Assembly (NCBI GenBank): GCA_026387435.1
Contig: JAPLLS010000113.1
Location: forward strand, 1-32,514
Reading direction: 5' to 3'
Source of the DNA: Candidatus Omnitrophota bacterium
GTDB taxonomy: Bacteria; Omnitrophota; Gorgyraeia; Gygaellales; Profunditerraquicolaceae
DNA: 32,514 nucleotides
The position numbers and the translations under genes are program-made. The notes under the pieces were generated by a model that saw nothing but the letters and a program-made list of their open reading frames with translations, was not told the DNA's origin and made no database searches. Shown here one piece after another: positions 18,601 through 27,544 of the stretch (its first letter is position 1; each line of letters begins with the position of its first letter).

Positions 18601-18970
18601 TCCGGGTTTTTCAGCGTTTGCCGCGGAGGGTAAGCCTGATGGTAAGGTTATTGCTTATTATTTTCACGGAACAATGCGTTGCCCTACCTGCTATAAACTG
18701 GAGCAGTATTCAAAGGAAGCCATAGAAACTAATTTTAAAGATGCTCTCGCGTCCGGAAAGTTGGAGTTTAAAGTTGTAAACGTAGAAGACAGAGGCAACG
18801 AACACTATGGCGATGAGTACCAGCTTTATACCAAATCGCTTATTTTGTCTTTAGTCAGAGATGGCAAGCAAATTAAATGGAAAAATTTTGATAAGATCTG
18901 GGAGTATGTCGGCGATAAGCAGATATTTCTTGATTACGTGAAGAGCGGGGTCGTTGATTTTCTAAAGTAA
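18554..18970 (+). CDS. ArsF-like secreted thiol protein (nitrophenyl-compound reductase subunit ArsF family)
   Basis: TTG start at 18554 with GGAGGAA RBS at 18544-18550. Signal peptide KKLIVILLAAVAVVSPGFSAFA, YYFHGTMRCPTCYKLEQYSKEAI. Family assignment is from memory of ArsEFG-type loci. Confidence 0.72.
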   Translation: MKKLIVILLAAVAVVSPGFSAFAAEGKPDGKVIAYYFHGTMRCPTCYKLEQYSKEAIETNFKDALASGKLEFKVVNVEDRGNEHYGDEYQLYTKSLILSLVRDGKQIKWKNFDKIWEYVGDKQIFLDYVKSGVVDFLK

Positions 18971-18975
18971 GCTAA

Positions 18976-19665
18976 ATGACAGAGATTTTCATAGGCTTTG
19001 CGTCAGCGTTGTGGCTGGGGATTTTGACATCGATTAGCCCGTGCCCTTTGGCCAGTAACGTGGCTGCCATTTCTTTTTTGTCTAAGAAGATAGCCCATCC
19101 GGCGCTGGTGTTTATTTCAGGATTGGCGTATACGATAGGGCGGATGGTTTCGTATGCTCTTCTGGGTTGGATTGTTATCAATTCCCTGTTAAGTATTCCT
19201 CAAGTTGCCCAGTTCTTACAGAAATACATGGGCAGAGCTCTGGGCCCGCCATTAATCCTTACCGGGCTCATTCTACTTGAGGTAATTACTATTCGTCTGC
19301 CGGGAGTGTCGCTTTCACAAAAGCATCATAATAAGCTTGCGGAGTCCGGAGCTGGGGGTGCTTTTTTGCTTGGTTTTATTTTTGCTCTGGCGTTTTGCCC
19401 GATCTCGGCGGCGTTATTCTTTGGGAGCCTTATTCCTTTGGCGATCAATAGTAAAAGCGGAATTGTTCTGCCGTTTATTTACGGAATAGGAACGGGGTTG
19501 CCGGTTCTGGTATTTGCTGTGGCTATTGCTTTGGGAGTAACATCTTTGAGCCATTGGTTTCACAGGATCACCCGGCTTGAATACTACACTCGTAAAATTA
19601 CCGGAGCCGTATTTATCATTGTGGGGTTATATTACACCGGCATATATATTTTAAAGCTATTTTAA
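18976..19665 (+). CDS. CcdA/DsbD-like membrane protein, ArsG-like (putative arsenical efflux permease)
   Basis: SALWLGILTSISPCPLASNVAAISFLSKK and ALAFCPISAALFFGSLIPLAI repeats typical of the CcdA/LysE-like fold; follows the ArsF-like gene. Confidence 0.75.
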   Translation: MTEIFIGFASALWLGILTSISPCPLASNVAAISFLSKKIAHPALVFISGLAYTIGRMVSYALLGWIVINSLLSIPQVAQFLQKYMGRALGPPLILTGLILLEVITIRLPGVSLSQKHHNKLAESGAGGAFLLGFIFALAFCPISAALFFGSLIPLAINSKSGIVLPFIYGIGTGLPVLVFAVAIALGVTSLSHWFHRITRLEYYTRKITGAVFIIVGLYYTGIYILKLF

Positions 19666-19703
19666 GGTGCGTCATATCAATTCTAAGAAGGTGAGGTATA
19701 TAT

Positions 19704-20762
19704 ATGTCTGAAACGAAAAGCAGCGTAAAACTTCCGTTTTTCGAGAGATATCTTTCGTTTTGGGTTATTCTTTGTATCATTGCTGGCGTGATCATCGGGA
19801 AAATACTTCCCGGTGTAGTAAATTTCTTAAGTAGATTGGAAGTGTCGCAGGTAAATATTCCGGTTGCGGTCCTTATCTGGCTGATGATCTATCCGATGAT
19901 GGTGCAAATTGATTTCTCAAGTATAGTAAGGGCAGGGAAGAAACCCAAGGGATTAATAGTAACATTGGTTGTAAATTGGTTGATCAAACCGTTTACTATG
20001 GCAATATTTGCCGCGATATTTTTTAAATACATATTCTCCGCTTTTATTAATCCGGCTTTAGCCAAAGAGTATATCGCCGGCGCCATACTGTTAGGGGCCG
20101 CGCCTTGTACGGCCATGGTCTTTGTCTGGAGTTATTTAACTAAAGGTGATCCAGCCTATACCTTGGTCCAGGTAGCGGTGAATGACCTGGTTATATTAGT
20201 TGCCTTTGTCCCTATTGTTAAATTCCTGCTGGGTGTAAATCAAATCACTGTGCCTTATGATACTTTGATCTATTCTACTATTTTCTTTGTTGTTATCCCG
20301 CTTGTAGGCGGGTATATTTCCAGGGTGTATCTATTGAAGATGAAAGGGATAAATTGGTTTGAAAACGTATTTTTAAAAGTGCTTAAACCGATAACAATTT
20401 TAGGGTTACTGTTGACTTTGATTATTCTTTTTGCTTTTCAGGGGAATATAATACTCGGGAATCCTCTGCATATATTGTTAATAGCTGTTCCTTTGACAAT
20501 TCAGACTTATTTTATTTTTTTTATCGGTTATTTATGGTCTCGGAAATGGCGTTTAGCTCACGGAATTGCTTCTCCGGCGGGAATGATTGGCGCGAGTAAC
20601 TTTTTCGAGCTATCCGTAGCTGTGGCAATTTCTTTATTTGGATTAAGGAGTGGAGCAGCGCTTGTCACTGTAGTAGGCGTGCTTACCGAAGTGCCGATAA
20701 TGCTGAGTCTGGTTAATTTTTCCAACAAGACCCGGCATTGGTTTGAACCGAAGAAGATATGA
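19704..20762 (+). CDS. ACR3 family arsenite efflux transporter
   Basis: FWVILCIIAGVIIGKILPG, PVAVLIWLMIYPMMVQIDFSSI, GAILLGAAPCTAMVFVWSYLTKGDPAYTLVQVAVNDLVIL, SPAGMIGASNFFELSVAVAISLFGLRSGAALVTVVGVLTEVPIMLSLV: diagnostic ACR3 motifs. Confidence 0.96.
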   Translation: MSETKSSVKLPFFERYLSFWVILCIIAGVIIGKILPGVVNFLSRLEVSQVNIPVAVLIWLMIYPMMVQIDFSSIVRAGKKPKGLIVTLVVNWLIKPFTMAIFAAIFFKYIFSAFINPALAKEYIAGAILLGAAPCTAMVFVWSYLTKGDPAYTLVQVAVNDLVILVAFVPIVKFLLGVNQITVPYDTLIYSTIFFVVIPLVGGYISRVYLLKMKGINWFENVFLKVLKPITILGLLLTLIILFAFQGNIILGNPLHILLIAVPLTIQTYFIFFIGYLWSRKWRLAHGIASPAGMIGASNFFELSVAVAISLFGLRSGAALVTVVGVLTEVPIMLSLVNFSNKTRHWFEPKKI

Positions 20763-22282
20763 AAATCTTATTGTCTTCGATCGGCGTGCAAAGCGGGACG
20801 GATTTGCAGCTGGCATTATATTATCTGAAGAGCTATCTGGTGAAAGGCAAAAACGCGCTTAAACCTTTGCCGGATGTTCAAATCCGTATTTTTCACGAGG
20901 AAGATACTGTTGGTTATATCAGTAATAAAATCCTGAAAACCAAACCCCAACTTATCGGTTTTTCCTGCTACATCTGGAATATCGAGCATATCCTTCAGGT
21001 CTGCCGGAGAATAAAAAAAGCAGATCCCGCGATCTTCATTGTCTTAGGTGGCCCGGAAGTGTCTCCCCGCGCCAATGAGATCTTACAAAAAGAAAAAACT
21101 ATTGACGCCGTAGTTAGAGGAGAGGGAGAGGCTACTTTCGCCGAATTAGTGTCTTCTTTAGGCCAAGATTTGTCCAATTTAGGCCAAGATTTGTCCAAAG
21201 TTTGCGGCCTATCTTATCGGCAAGGCAAGGTCGTGGTCAATAACCCCGGCCGGGCTCAGATCGCGGACCTGGCTGCGATCCCTTCTCCGTACCTGGCCAG
21301 AGTGGTTGATCTTAAAGACAAAAATATCGTGGATCTGCCTTTAGAAACCACGCGGGGCTGTTCTTTCCGCTGCAGCTACTGTTATTACCACAAGAATTTT
21401 CCCAGGGTGCGCTATTTTTCCCTATCCCGGGTAGAAAAAGAGCTCAAGCTTATTCTTTCTTCCCGGCCTAAGGAAGTGTATTTGATGGACGCGACATTCA
21501 ATGCTTGTCTTAAAAGAGCCAAGGAAGTTCTGCGGCTGTTTATCAAATATAATAAGAACTCCAGCCTGCATGTAGAGTTAAAAGCGGAATTAGTCGATGA
21601 GGAACTGGCCCGGCTTTTACAAAAGGCCAACTGTTTAAATATCGAGATCGGCATCCAGAGCACTAATTTGAAAACTCTGAGAGCGGTTAACCGCGGTTTT
21701 AACCGGGAGAAATTCAAAAAGGGGATTCGCCTTTTGAATAAATACAATATTTTTTATGAGATCCAGCTGATCGACGCCTTGCCTTTTCAGAGTTACGCGG
21801 ATTTATTGAGGTCTTTGGATTGGCTTTATTCTTTGCATCCGGCAAGAGTGACAATTTTCCCGCTGGCAATGCTGCCTGGGACGACTTTACGCGAGCGCGC
21901 CGCTGGTTACGGAATAATCTATGATCCCCGGCCGCCGTATCATGCCCAAAAAAGCTGTGCCATGTCCGGCAGCGAGGTTTTAAAAGTCAAGAGCCTGCGT
22001 TTCGCGATGGAACGCCTTTATGACAGCCATGTTTTTCAGGAAACTTTTTTCGATCTGCAGTCTAAAGGAAAAATAAGATTTTCTGATATTTTTGAGGATT
22101 GGGTGAGATGGGAGAGCCGCTTTAAAAGGCGTTGCCAGGATTATCCGGTTTTTCTTAACCGCAAATCCCCGGAATTTTTAGAATATACCTGCCGCAAGCG
22201 CGGGAAGTTTAATATCTTCAAGCGGCTATTGCCGGTTTTAAAAAAGACCCTCGCTGATTACCAGGCCGCCTATTACAGCTAA
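20759..22282 (+). CDS. B12-binding-type radical SAM protein with DUF4080-like C-terminus
   Basis: N-terminal B12-binding-like Rossmann region (IGFSCYIWNIEHILQVCRRIKKADPAIFIVLGGPEVSPRANEIL), radical SAM motif TTRGCSFRCSYCYYHK (CX3CX2C). ATGA overlap with ACR3. Confidence 0.87.
   Translation: MKILLSSIGVQSGTDLQLALYYLKSYLVKGKNALKPLPDVQIRIFHEEDTVGYISNKILKTKPQLIGFSCYIWNIEHILQVCRRIKKADPAIFIVLGGPEVSPRANEILQKEKTIDAVVRGEGEATFAELVSSLGQDLSNLGQDLSKVCGLSYRQGKVVVNNPGRAQIADLAAIPSPYLARVVDLKDKNIVDLPLETTRGCSFRCSYCYYHKNFPRVRYFSLSRVEKELKLILSSRPKEVYLMDATFNACLKRAKEVLRLFIKYNKNSSLHVELKAELVDEELARLLQKANCLNIEIGIQSTNLKTLRAVNRGFNREKFKKGIRLLNKYNIFYEIQLIDALPFQSYADLLRSLDWLYSLHPARVTIFPLAMLPGTTLRERAAGYGIIYDPRPPYHAQKSCAMSGSEVLKVKSLRFAMERLYDSHVFQETFFDLQSKGKIRFSDIFEDWVRWESRFKRRCQDYPVFLNRKSPEFLEYTCRKRGKFNIFKRLLPVLKKTLADYQAAYYS
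21157..21198 (+). repeat. Perfect 21-bp tandem duplication inside the radical SAM gene
   Basis: TTTAGGCCAAGATTTGTCCAA at 21157-21177 and again at 21178-21198; in frame, encodes LGQDLSN/LGQDLSK. Confidence 0.97.
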
Positions 22283-22283
22283 C

Positions 22284-22643
22284 CTAACTGTTTTCTTCTT
22301 TTTTGCTTTCACTGATCGATACTGCCACGCATTTTCCGGCTTCAGGGCAATAATACTGGACCCGCACTGAATCTTCCGTCTTGATCTCATCCAACCCGAC
22401 TTTCTTAGGTCCGATCGATATCGCCGTATTGTCAGTTACCTTAAAGGTCGCGTATCCCTGATCAGAGAAGACCATGATATATCCCGCTGTGAAAGACACC
22501 TTGGCTACAGAACCGTACATCCATTTTAGTTCCGGGGTTTTTTGCTGGGGAATAGTCTGGTTTTCCTGGGAATAGCTTTTTGCAGTCAACGCTAAGAAAA
22601 TCGTTGTCAGCAGTAAAACGAGGATTTTTGAGTTTTTATTCAT
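22284..22643 (-). CDS. Hypothetical secreted protein
   Basis: Signal peptide (KILVLLLTTIFLALTAKSYSQ); beta-rich ~90-aa mature domain; convergent with the radical SAM gene. Confidence 0.65.
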   Translation of the reverse strand: MNKNSKILVLLLTTIFLALTAKSYSQENQTIPQQKTPELKWMYGSVAKVSFTAGYIMVFSDQGYATFKVTDNTAISIGPKKVGLDEIKTEDSVRVQYYCPEAGKCVAVSISESKKEENS

Positions 22644-22773
22644 TAAATCTCCCTTGATTTGTATTATATTTTACTCTAAACCAAAAACAACGCAATGTAA
22701 AAAAATTTAAATTTAAATTTAACCAATTGTTTATTCGCCAAGAATGCATTATAATTTAATTCACTGGAGAAAA

Positions 22774-23586
22774 ATGAAAAGAATAAAAATATTAATGATC
22801 CTTGGGATATTGTTGATCCTGCCAACCCCGTCTTTTGCGGTGAATTTTTATGACGGGGCCCGGGCTCAGGGGTTGTATTTTTTGACATACTCTTCTTTAT
22901 ATGACGCGGATAAAACTAACGATTCCCAGGGTCATACTAGCAAAAAAGATTATGGCTACAGGAAATTGGAAGAATTGTTCCGGTTTTGTTACTATAGGAA
23001 AAACCTGGTTTTGACCGGGCTCTTCCCTGTGGGGCATGTCAAGAACGGGTTTTATCACGAATCGAGCGCAGGGATTGGGGATATTAATCTGGGGGCCGGT
23101 TATTTTTTGCCGGTAAAGCAGGTGGATTTGCTTCCCATGCTCTTCGTCGAGTTCCCAACCGGCGATTACGATTCTCAAAGAAGTGTAAATTACGGGACTA
23201 ACCAATATGATATCAAGCCTATCCTTTTTATTTATAAGGCAATGGGCCGTTTTAGTGTTGACGCGGCGGCGAAATATTTTTTCCGGACCGAGAATCCCGG
23301 GGTCGGGGTGACTCCCGGAGATGAATTTTATTTGCAGGGTCTTTTGGGCTGGCAATTCACCAAAAAATTCAAAGCGGGACCGTCTCTGAGCTGGATGAAA
23401 AGCGGCAGCCAGAAAAATGACGGGGTTAAAGTCAATGGCAGCCAAAGGGAATCGCTTTCTGCGGGAGCGGATTTTTATTTTCGCTTTCCGGCTTTCAGCG
23501 CGACTTTTACTTATCTGCGGGAAGTCCGTGCCAAAAATAACGTTATAGGGGATTTTTTTCAGTTTAAAACCTGCTATAAATTTTAG
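22774..23586 (+). CDS. Putative outer-membrane beta-barrel / transporter-like protein
   Basis: Signal peptide MKRIKILMILGILLILPTPSFA. Alternating beta-strand pattern ending in ...FFQFKTCYKF (C-terminal aromatic). The ATG at 22774 is preferred over 22744. Confidence 0.7.
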   Translation: MKRIKILMILGILLILPTPSFAVNFYDGARAQGLYFLTYSSLYDADKTNDSQGHTSKKDYGYRKLEELFRFCYYRKNLVLTGLFPVGHVKNGFYHESSAGIGDINLGAGYFLPVKQVDLLPMLFVEFPTGDYDSQRSVNYGTNQYDIKPILFIYKAMGRFSVDAAAKYFFRTENPGVGVTPGDEFYLQGLLGWQFTKKFKAGPSLSWMKSGSQKNDGVKVNGSQRESLSAGADFYFRFPAFSATFTYLREVRAKNNVIGDFFQFKTCYKF

Positions 23587-23681
23587 TTTAAATAGTCTTG
23601 TTAATTCTTTTGTTTTTTATGGTAATTTCTTGTATAATAATATAATTGCAGTAAACAGGATTTACCAATTAGGGAGATAAA

Positions 23682-25013
23682 ATGGATAAAGAAAGAATTG
23701 AGATCGAAAACGAGATCCTGGATAAATGTGCCGGAAAAATATTCGTTTTGCAGGATATTGACAGCAAGCATGAAGTCATCCTGCAGGCGTTCCTGGAGGT
23801 TTATCATTCCCCCCGTTGCCAGAAATTCGTTCAAGAAAACAAAGGGCTGGAAATGGAAAAATTTTTCCAGGAATTTCTGGGGTACGGCCTGGTCGATCAG
23901 TTCCTGGCTGATCCTGAAGTTGAAGATATCATGATCAATTATCTTCATCCGATTCATGTCCATAAATCAAAAGTGGGAATGGTCAATACAGACGAGAAGT
24001 TTGCTTCCCGGGCAGAGCTGGATTTGTTGATCAAGAAACTTATCATATTTTCGGGGCGAAAAGATATTAAGAATATCAATAACGTCGAGCTTTCCGAAAT
24101 TAAGGGAAGGGCCAATATCGTGTATTCTCCTTTTGGCCCGCATGTGACCATAACCCGGGCTAAAGGAAAACCGTTAAGTATCATTGATTTGATCAAGGCT
24201 AAATCTTTGACTCCGGGTTTGGCGGCGGTGTTCTGGCTTTATTTGGAGGGATTGGGGGCGAAGCCCGCTAATATTCTTATCTCCGGAGGCCCGGGGACCG
24301 GAAAGAGCACGCTACTCAACGCCCTTTTTTGCTTTATCCCGGAAAATGACCGGATTGTAGTTATTGAGGATACTCTGGAGATGAATACGGAACTGGAAGA
24401 TAACTGCGCCCGCTTGGAAAGCGATGAAGAAACTTCTTTGGCTGATCTGGTCAAGAATTCGCTGCGCATGAGGCCGGACCGGGTAATCATGGGAGAGGTT
24501 AGAGGCAAGGAAGCCCAGGACCTGATGACTGCCATGAATATCGGTAAGTACTGTATGGGTACTTTACACGCCGCTACCGCCCGTGAAACGATAGTCAGGT
24601 TAACTCACGAGCCGATGAATATTCCCGATATTCTGATCAATCTTGTGGATGTATTCGTGATCATGAAACGGTATGTTTTAGAAGACCAGGTCCTGCGGGT
24701 GGTGGGAGAGATGGTAGAAACCGCCGGGATGGAAGAAAATACCGTGCTTTTGTCCACTGTATCTTCATTTAATCTTGGGGTAAAGGACTTTTTGGAATCC
24801 GGCAGCAGCGTGTACCGCGACCGGCTCGCTAAAATCAGCGGAAAGACTTCCAAGGAAATAATGGAAGAAGTGAACAGCCGGGCAATATTCCTGGCCAAGA
24901 TGTCTGAAAAAGATATCCGGGAATTCCGGGAGGTGACATTGATGTGCCGTAAATATATCAAGGACCCGGAGGCCGCCTTTAAGGAATTAGGGATAGAGAA
25001 CTACTTTTCATAA
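23682..25013 (+). CDS. CpaF/TadA-type type II/IV secretion ATPase
   Basis: DPEVEDIMIN, ILISGGPGTGKSTLLNALF (Walker A), VVIEDTLEMN, LRMRPDRVIMGEVRGKEAQDLMTAMNIGKYCMGTLHAATARETIVRL. Confidence 0.93.
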   Translation: MDKERIEIENEILDKCAGKIFVLQDIDSKHEVILQAFLEVYHSPRCQKFVQENKGLEMEKFFQEFLGYGLVDQFLADPEVEDIMINYLHPIHVHKSKVGMVNTDEKFASRAELDLLIKKLIIFSGRKDIKNINNVELSEIKGRANIVYSPFGPHVTITRAKGKPLSIIDLIKAKSLTPGLAAVFWLYLEGLGAKPANILISGGPGTGKSTLLNALFCFIPENDRIVVIEDTLEMNTELEDNCARLESDEETSLADLVKNSLRMRPDRVIMGEVRGKEAQDLMTAMNIGKYCMGTLHAATARETIVRLTHEPMNIPDILINLVDVFVIMKRYVLEDQVLRVVGEMVETAGMEENTVLLSTVSSFNLGVKDFLESGSSVYRDRLAKISGKTSKEIMEEVNSRAIFLAKMSEKDIREFREVTLMCRKYIKDPEAAFKELGIENYFS

Positions 25014-25066
25014 ATCCTCAATAAGATCGTTTTATCTTTCTTCCCCTACAAAAGGATGGACGGTTC

Positions 25067-25831
25067 ATGCTGGAAGGAAAAAAGATAATCGTAGTGATGC
25101 CCGCCTACAACGCCGAAAAAACCCTGCGCAAAACCTATAATGATATTCCCATGGGTATCGTCGATGAAGTGCTTCTTGTCGACGATTTCAGCACGGACAG
25201 GACCGTCGAGTTGGCTAAAAATATCGGACTGCCTGTTTTTACGCATGAGCGCAATCTTGGTTACGGCGCGAATCAAAAAACCTGTTACCGGGAAGCCCTG
25301 AAGAGAAATCCGGATATCGTGGTCATGCTTCACCCGGATTATCAGTATCCTCCTAAATTGATAACCGCTATGGCCGGGCTTATAACCTCGGGTATGTTCG
25401 ATATAGTTTTAGGCTCCAGGATCCTGGGGGGCAAGGCCCGTGCAGGAGGAATGCCTTTATACAAGTATTTTGCCAATCGGATCCTTACTTTTATAGAAAA
25501 TATTTTTTTGAGGCAGAAGATCTCCGAATATCATACCGGCTATCGGGCATTTTCAAAAGACACCTTGATAAATCTTCCGCTTCTGGAGAATTCCGACGAT
25601 TTTATTTTTGATAATCAAATGCTGGCCCAGGCGGTTTATTTCGGGTATAGGATCGCGGAAATAACCGCTCCGGCGCAGTATACCAAAGAATCTTCTTCGA
25701 TCAATTTCAGAAAAAGCGTCGTGTATGGGATCGGAGTCATTTTTACTTCGATGAAATTTGCAATTCAGAGCCTAGGGCTGGCCCGGTTTTCGATATTTGA
25801 TAAAGACGGCAAAAAGATCGACGTATCTTAG
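25067..25831 (+). CDS. Family 2 glycosyltransferase
   Basis: IIVVMPAYNAEKTLRKTYNDIPMGIVDEVLLVDDFSTDRTVELAK...VVMLHPDYQYPPKLI...GSRILGG. Confidence 0.92.
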   Translation: MLEGKKIIVVMPAYNAEKTLRKTYNDIPMGIVDEVLLVDDFSTDRTVELAKNIGLPVFTHERNLGYGANQKTCYREALKRNPDIVVMLHPDYQYPPKLITAMAGLITSGMFDIVLGSRILGGKARAGGMPLYKYFANRILTFIENIFLRQKISEYHTGYRAFSKDTLINLPLLENSDDFIFDNQMLAQAVYFGYRIAEITAPAQYTKESSSINFRKSVVYGIGVIFTSMKFAIQSLGLARFSIFDKDGKKIDVS

Positions 25832-25834
25832 TTT

Positions 25835-27544
25835 ATGAAAGAGAAATCGAAATGGATCTGGCTGCTTGTTCTCACGATCGTCCTGGTTGCCGTTCTATAT
25901 ACCGATCCGTTAGTTCTCAATTTATCCACTCAGTTCCCCGGCTTTAGGCAAACCGATACTTATTTATCCGTCTGGAACATCTGGCATCTGAAAAAAACTT
26001 TATTTAGCGGCCATGATTTTTTCGCCTTAACCTCGGATTACACGTTTTACCCCCAAAAACCGTCCTTAGCCCTGCACAATTATATGATCACTTCAGGCTT
26101 GATGTCTTTGCTTTTTCAGCTGGTTTTCTCTCCGATAGTCAGCATGAATCTGATATTTTTTATCCAGTTTATCCTCACTGGATTGGGAATGTATTTTCTG
26201 GTTTTTTATTTTACCCAGAGCAGAATTGCCGGATTCTGGAGCGGGATAACTTTGGCTTTTTGCCCCTACGTTATAATCAACAGTTGTTATTTTCTTCATT
26301 TTTCTACGATCTGGTTCTTCCCCTGGTTTATATATTTTCTGTGGAGGTTCCTGGATAGCGGAGCTCTTAAATACAGCTGCCTGGCAGCGCTGGTTTACGC
26401 GTTGAGTTTATTGGAGGACCAGACTTATTTCTTTTTTCTTACGATTTTAACTATTTTTCTGATTATTTTACGGGCAGTAGAAAAAACCAAACCCCGGGAA
26501 AAAAATTACATCAAAAATTCTCTGGTTGGGGCAGTGATCTTTTTTGTTATTGCTTTACCTTATCTTTGGAAAACATTCATCGACATAAAAAGCGCAACTA
26601 CTTCGTTTCCCGTATGGCCGGATCCCGTGATCGATTATTTTTCTTTGCACATAACTAATTTATTCCGGCCGTCGCCACTTTTGTCTGTTTACAAAGAGCT
26701 GCCTTATCTGAGTACACCGATGATGCACGTGAGTAATATTTTTGTCGGATATGTCCCGCTTTTTTTCGCTCTCATCGCGCTGTTAAATCTGAGGAATTTT
26801 GCTCCGGAGAAAAGACGGATAATTATTTTTTGGCTGTTAACCGGTGGATTTTTTTTCTTGATCGCTTTAGGGCCAAAACCGCTGGGGAACAACCAGTTCC
26901 TGAATAAATTCTCCTTTTACAATATTTTGTGCACGGGGGTATTAAGGCAGCTGCGCATTCCTGAAAGATTTGCTCTGGTAACCCTTTTAGCTATTTATAT
27001 TCTGGCTGCTTTCGGAATAGAAAGGTTTATGAGGTTTAACCGGAGCAAGCTGTTAAGCAATAAAAGCCTGGGCTTGTTTCTGGTCGGGCTGCAGATCATT
27101 GAGTTTATGCCCATGCCGTATCCTTTGTTATATCTTAAAGTGCCCAAAGTATATTATGATTTGGCTTCGCGCGCTAAGGGTGCGCCGATTTTGGTCTTGC
27201 CGCTTGGCTGGCAGAATAGTTACAAGACTTTAGGTGGGTACTATAAAGAAATACAGTTTTATCAGACTATCCATGAACACCCGATCTTCCAGGGGCAGAT
27301 CGCCCGGATAGAAGAGAGGTATTTCGATTTTTATCTTTCCCAACCGGGATTCAAGTTTCTTATGGATGCCGAAAAAAGAAAGCCTTTGCCCGGAGAAAAA
27401 GAAGGAGTTTTTGGAATATTGCGCAAATACAACATAAAATATGTCGTAATTCATACCCAGTATTTCGATAAAAGTCATTTAGATGGATTGAGAGAGATGT
27501 TTAAAGACTATCCCGGCGAGCTTTTTGTGGAGTATGCGGGATAG
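25835..27544 (+). CDS. Polytopic membrane protein, possible C-type glycosyltransferase
   Basis: Many TM segments with lumenal loops and a soluble C-terminal domain, 1 codon downstream of the GT2 gene; family not determined by eye. Confidence 0.72.
   Translation: MKEKSKWIWLLVLTIVLVAVLYTDPLVLNLSTQFPGFRQTDTYLSVWNIWHLKKTLFSGHDFFALTSDYTFYPQKPSLALHNYMITSGLMSLLFQLVFSPIVSMNLIFFIQFILTGLGMYFLVFYFTQSRIAGFWSGITLAFCPYVIINSCYFLHFSTIWFFPWFIYFLWRFLDSGALKYSCLAALVYALSLLEDQTYFFFLTILTIFLIILRAVEKTKPREKNYIKNSLVGAVIFFVIALPYLWKTFIDIKSATTSFPVWPDPVIDYFSLHITNLFRPSPLLSVYKELPYLSTPMMHVSNIFVGYVPLFFALIALLNLRNFAPEKRRIIIFWLLTGGFFFLIALGPKPLGNNQFLNKFSFYNILCTGVLRQLRIPERFALVTLLAIYILAAFGIERFMRFNRSKLLSNKSLGLFLVGLQIIEFMPMPYPLLYLKVPKVYYDLASRAKGAPILVLPLGWQNSYKTLGGYYKEIQFYQTIHEHPIFQGQIARIEERYFDFYLSQPGFKFLMDAEKRKPLPGEKEGVFGILRKYNIKYVVIHTQYFDKSHLDGLREMFKDYPGELFVEYAG

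Noticed and set aside
22698-22724. AAATTT-repeat tract upstream of the beta-barrel gene
   Set aside because: Short AT-rich simple sequence in a divergent promoter region; no further structure supporting a specific element.
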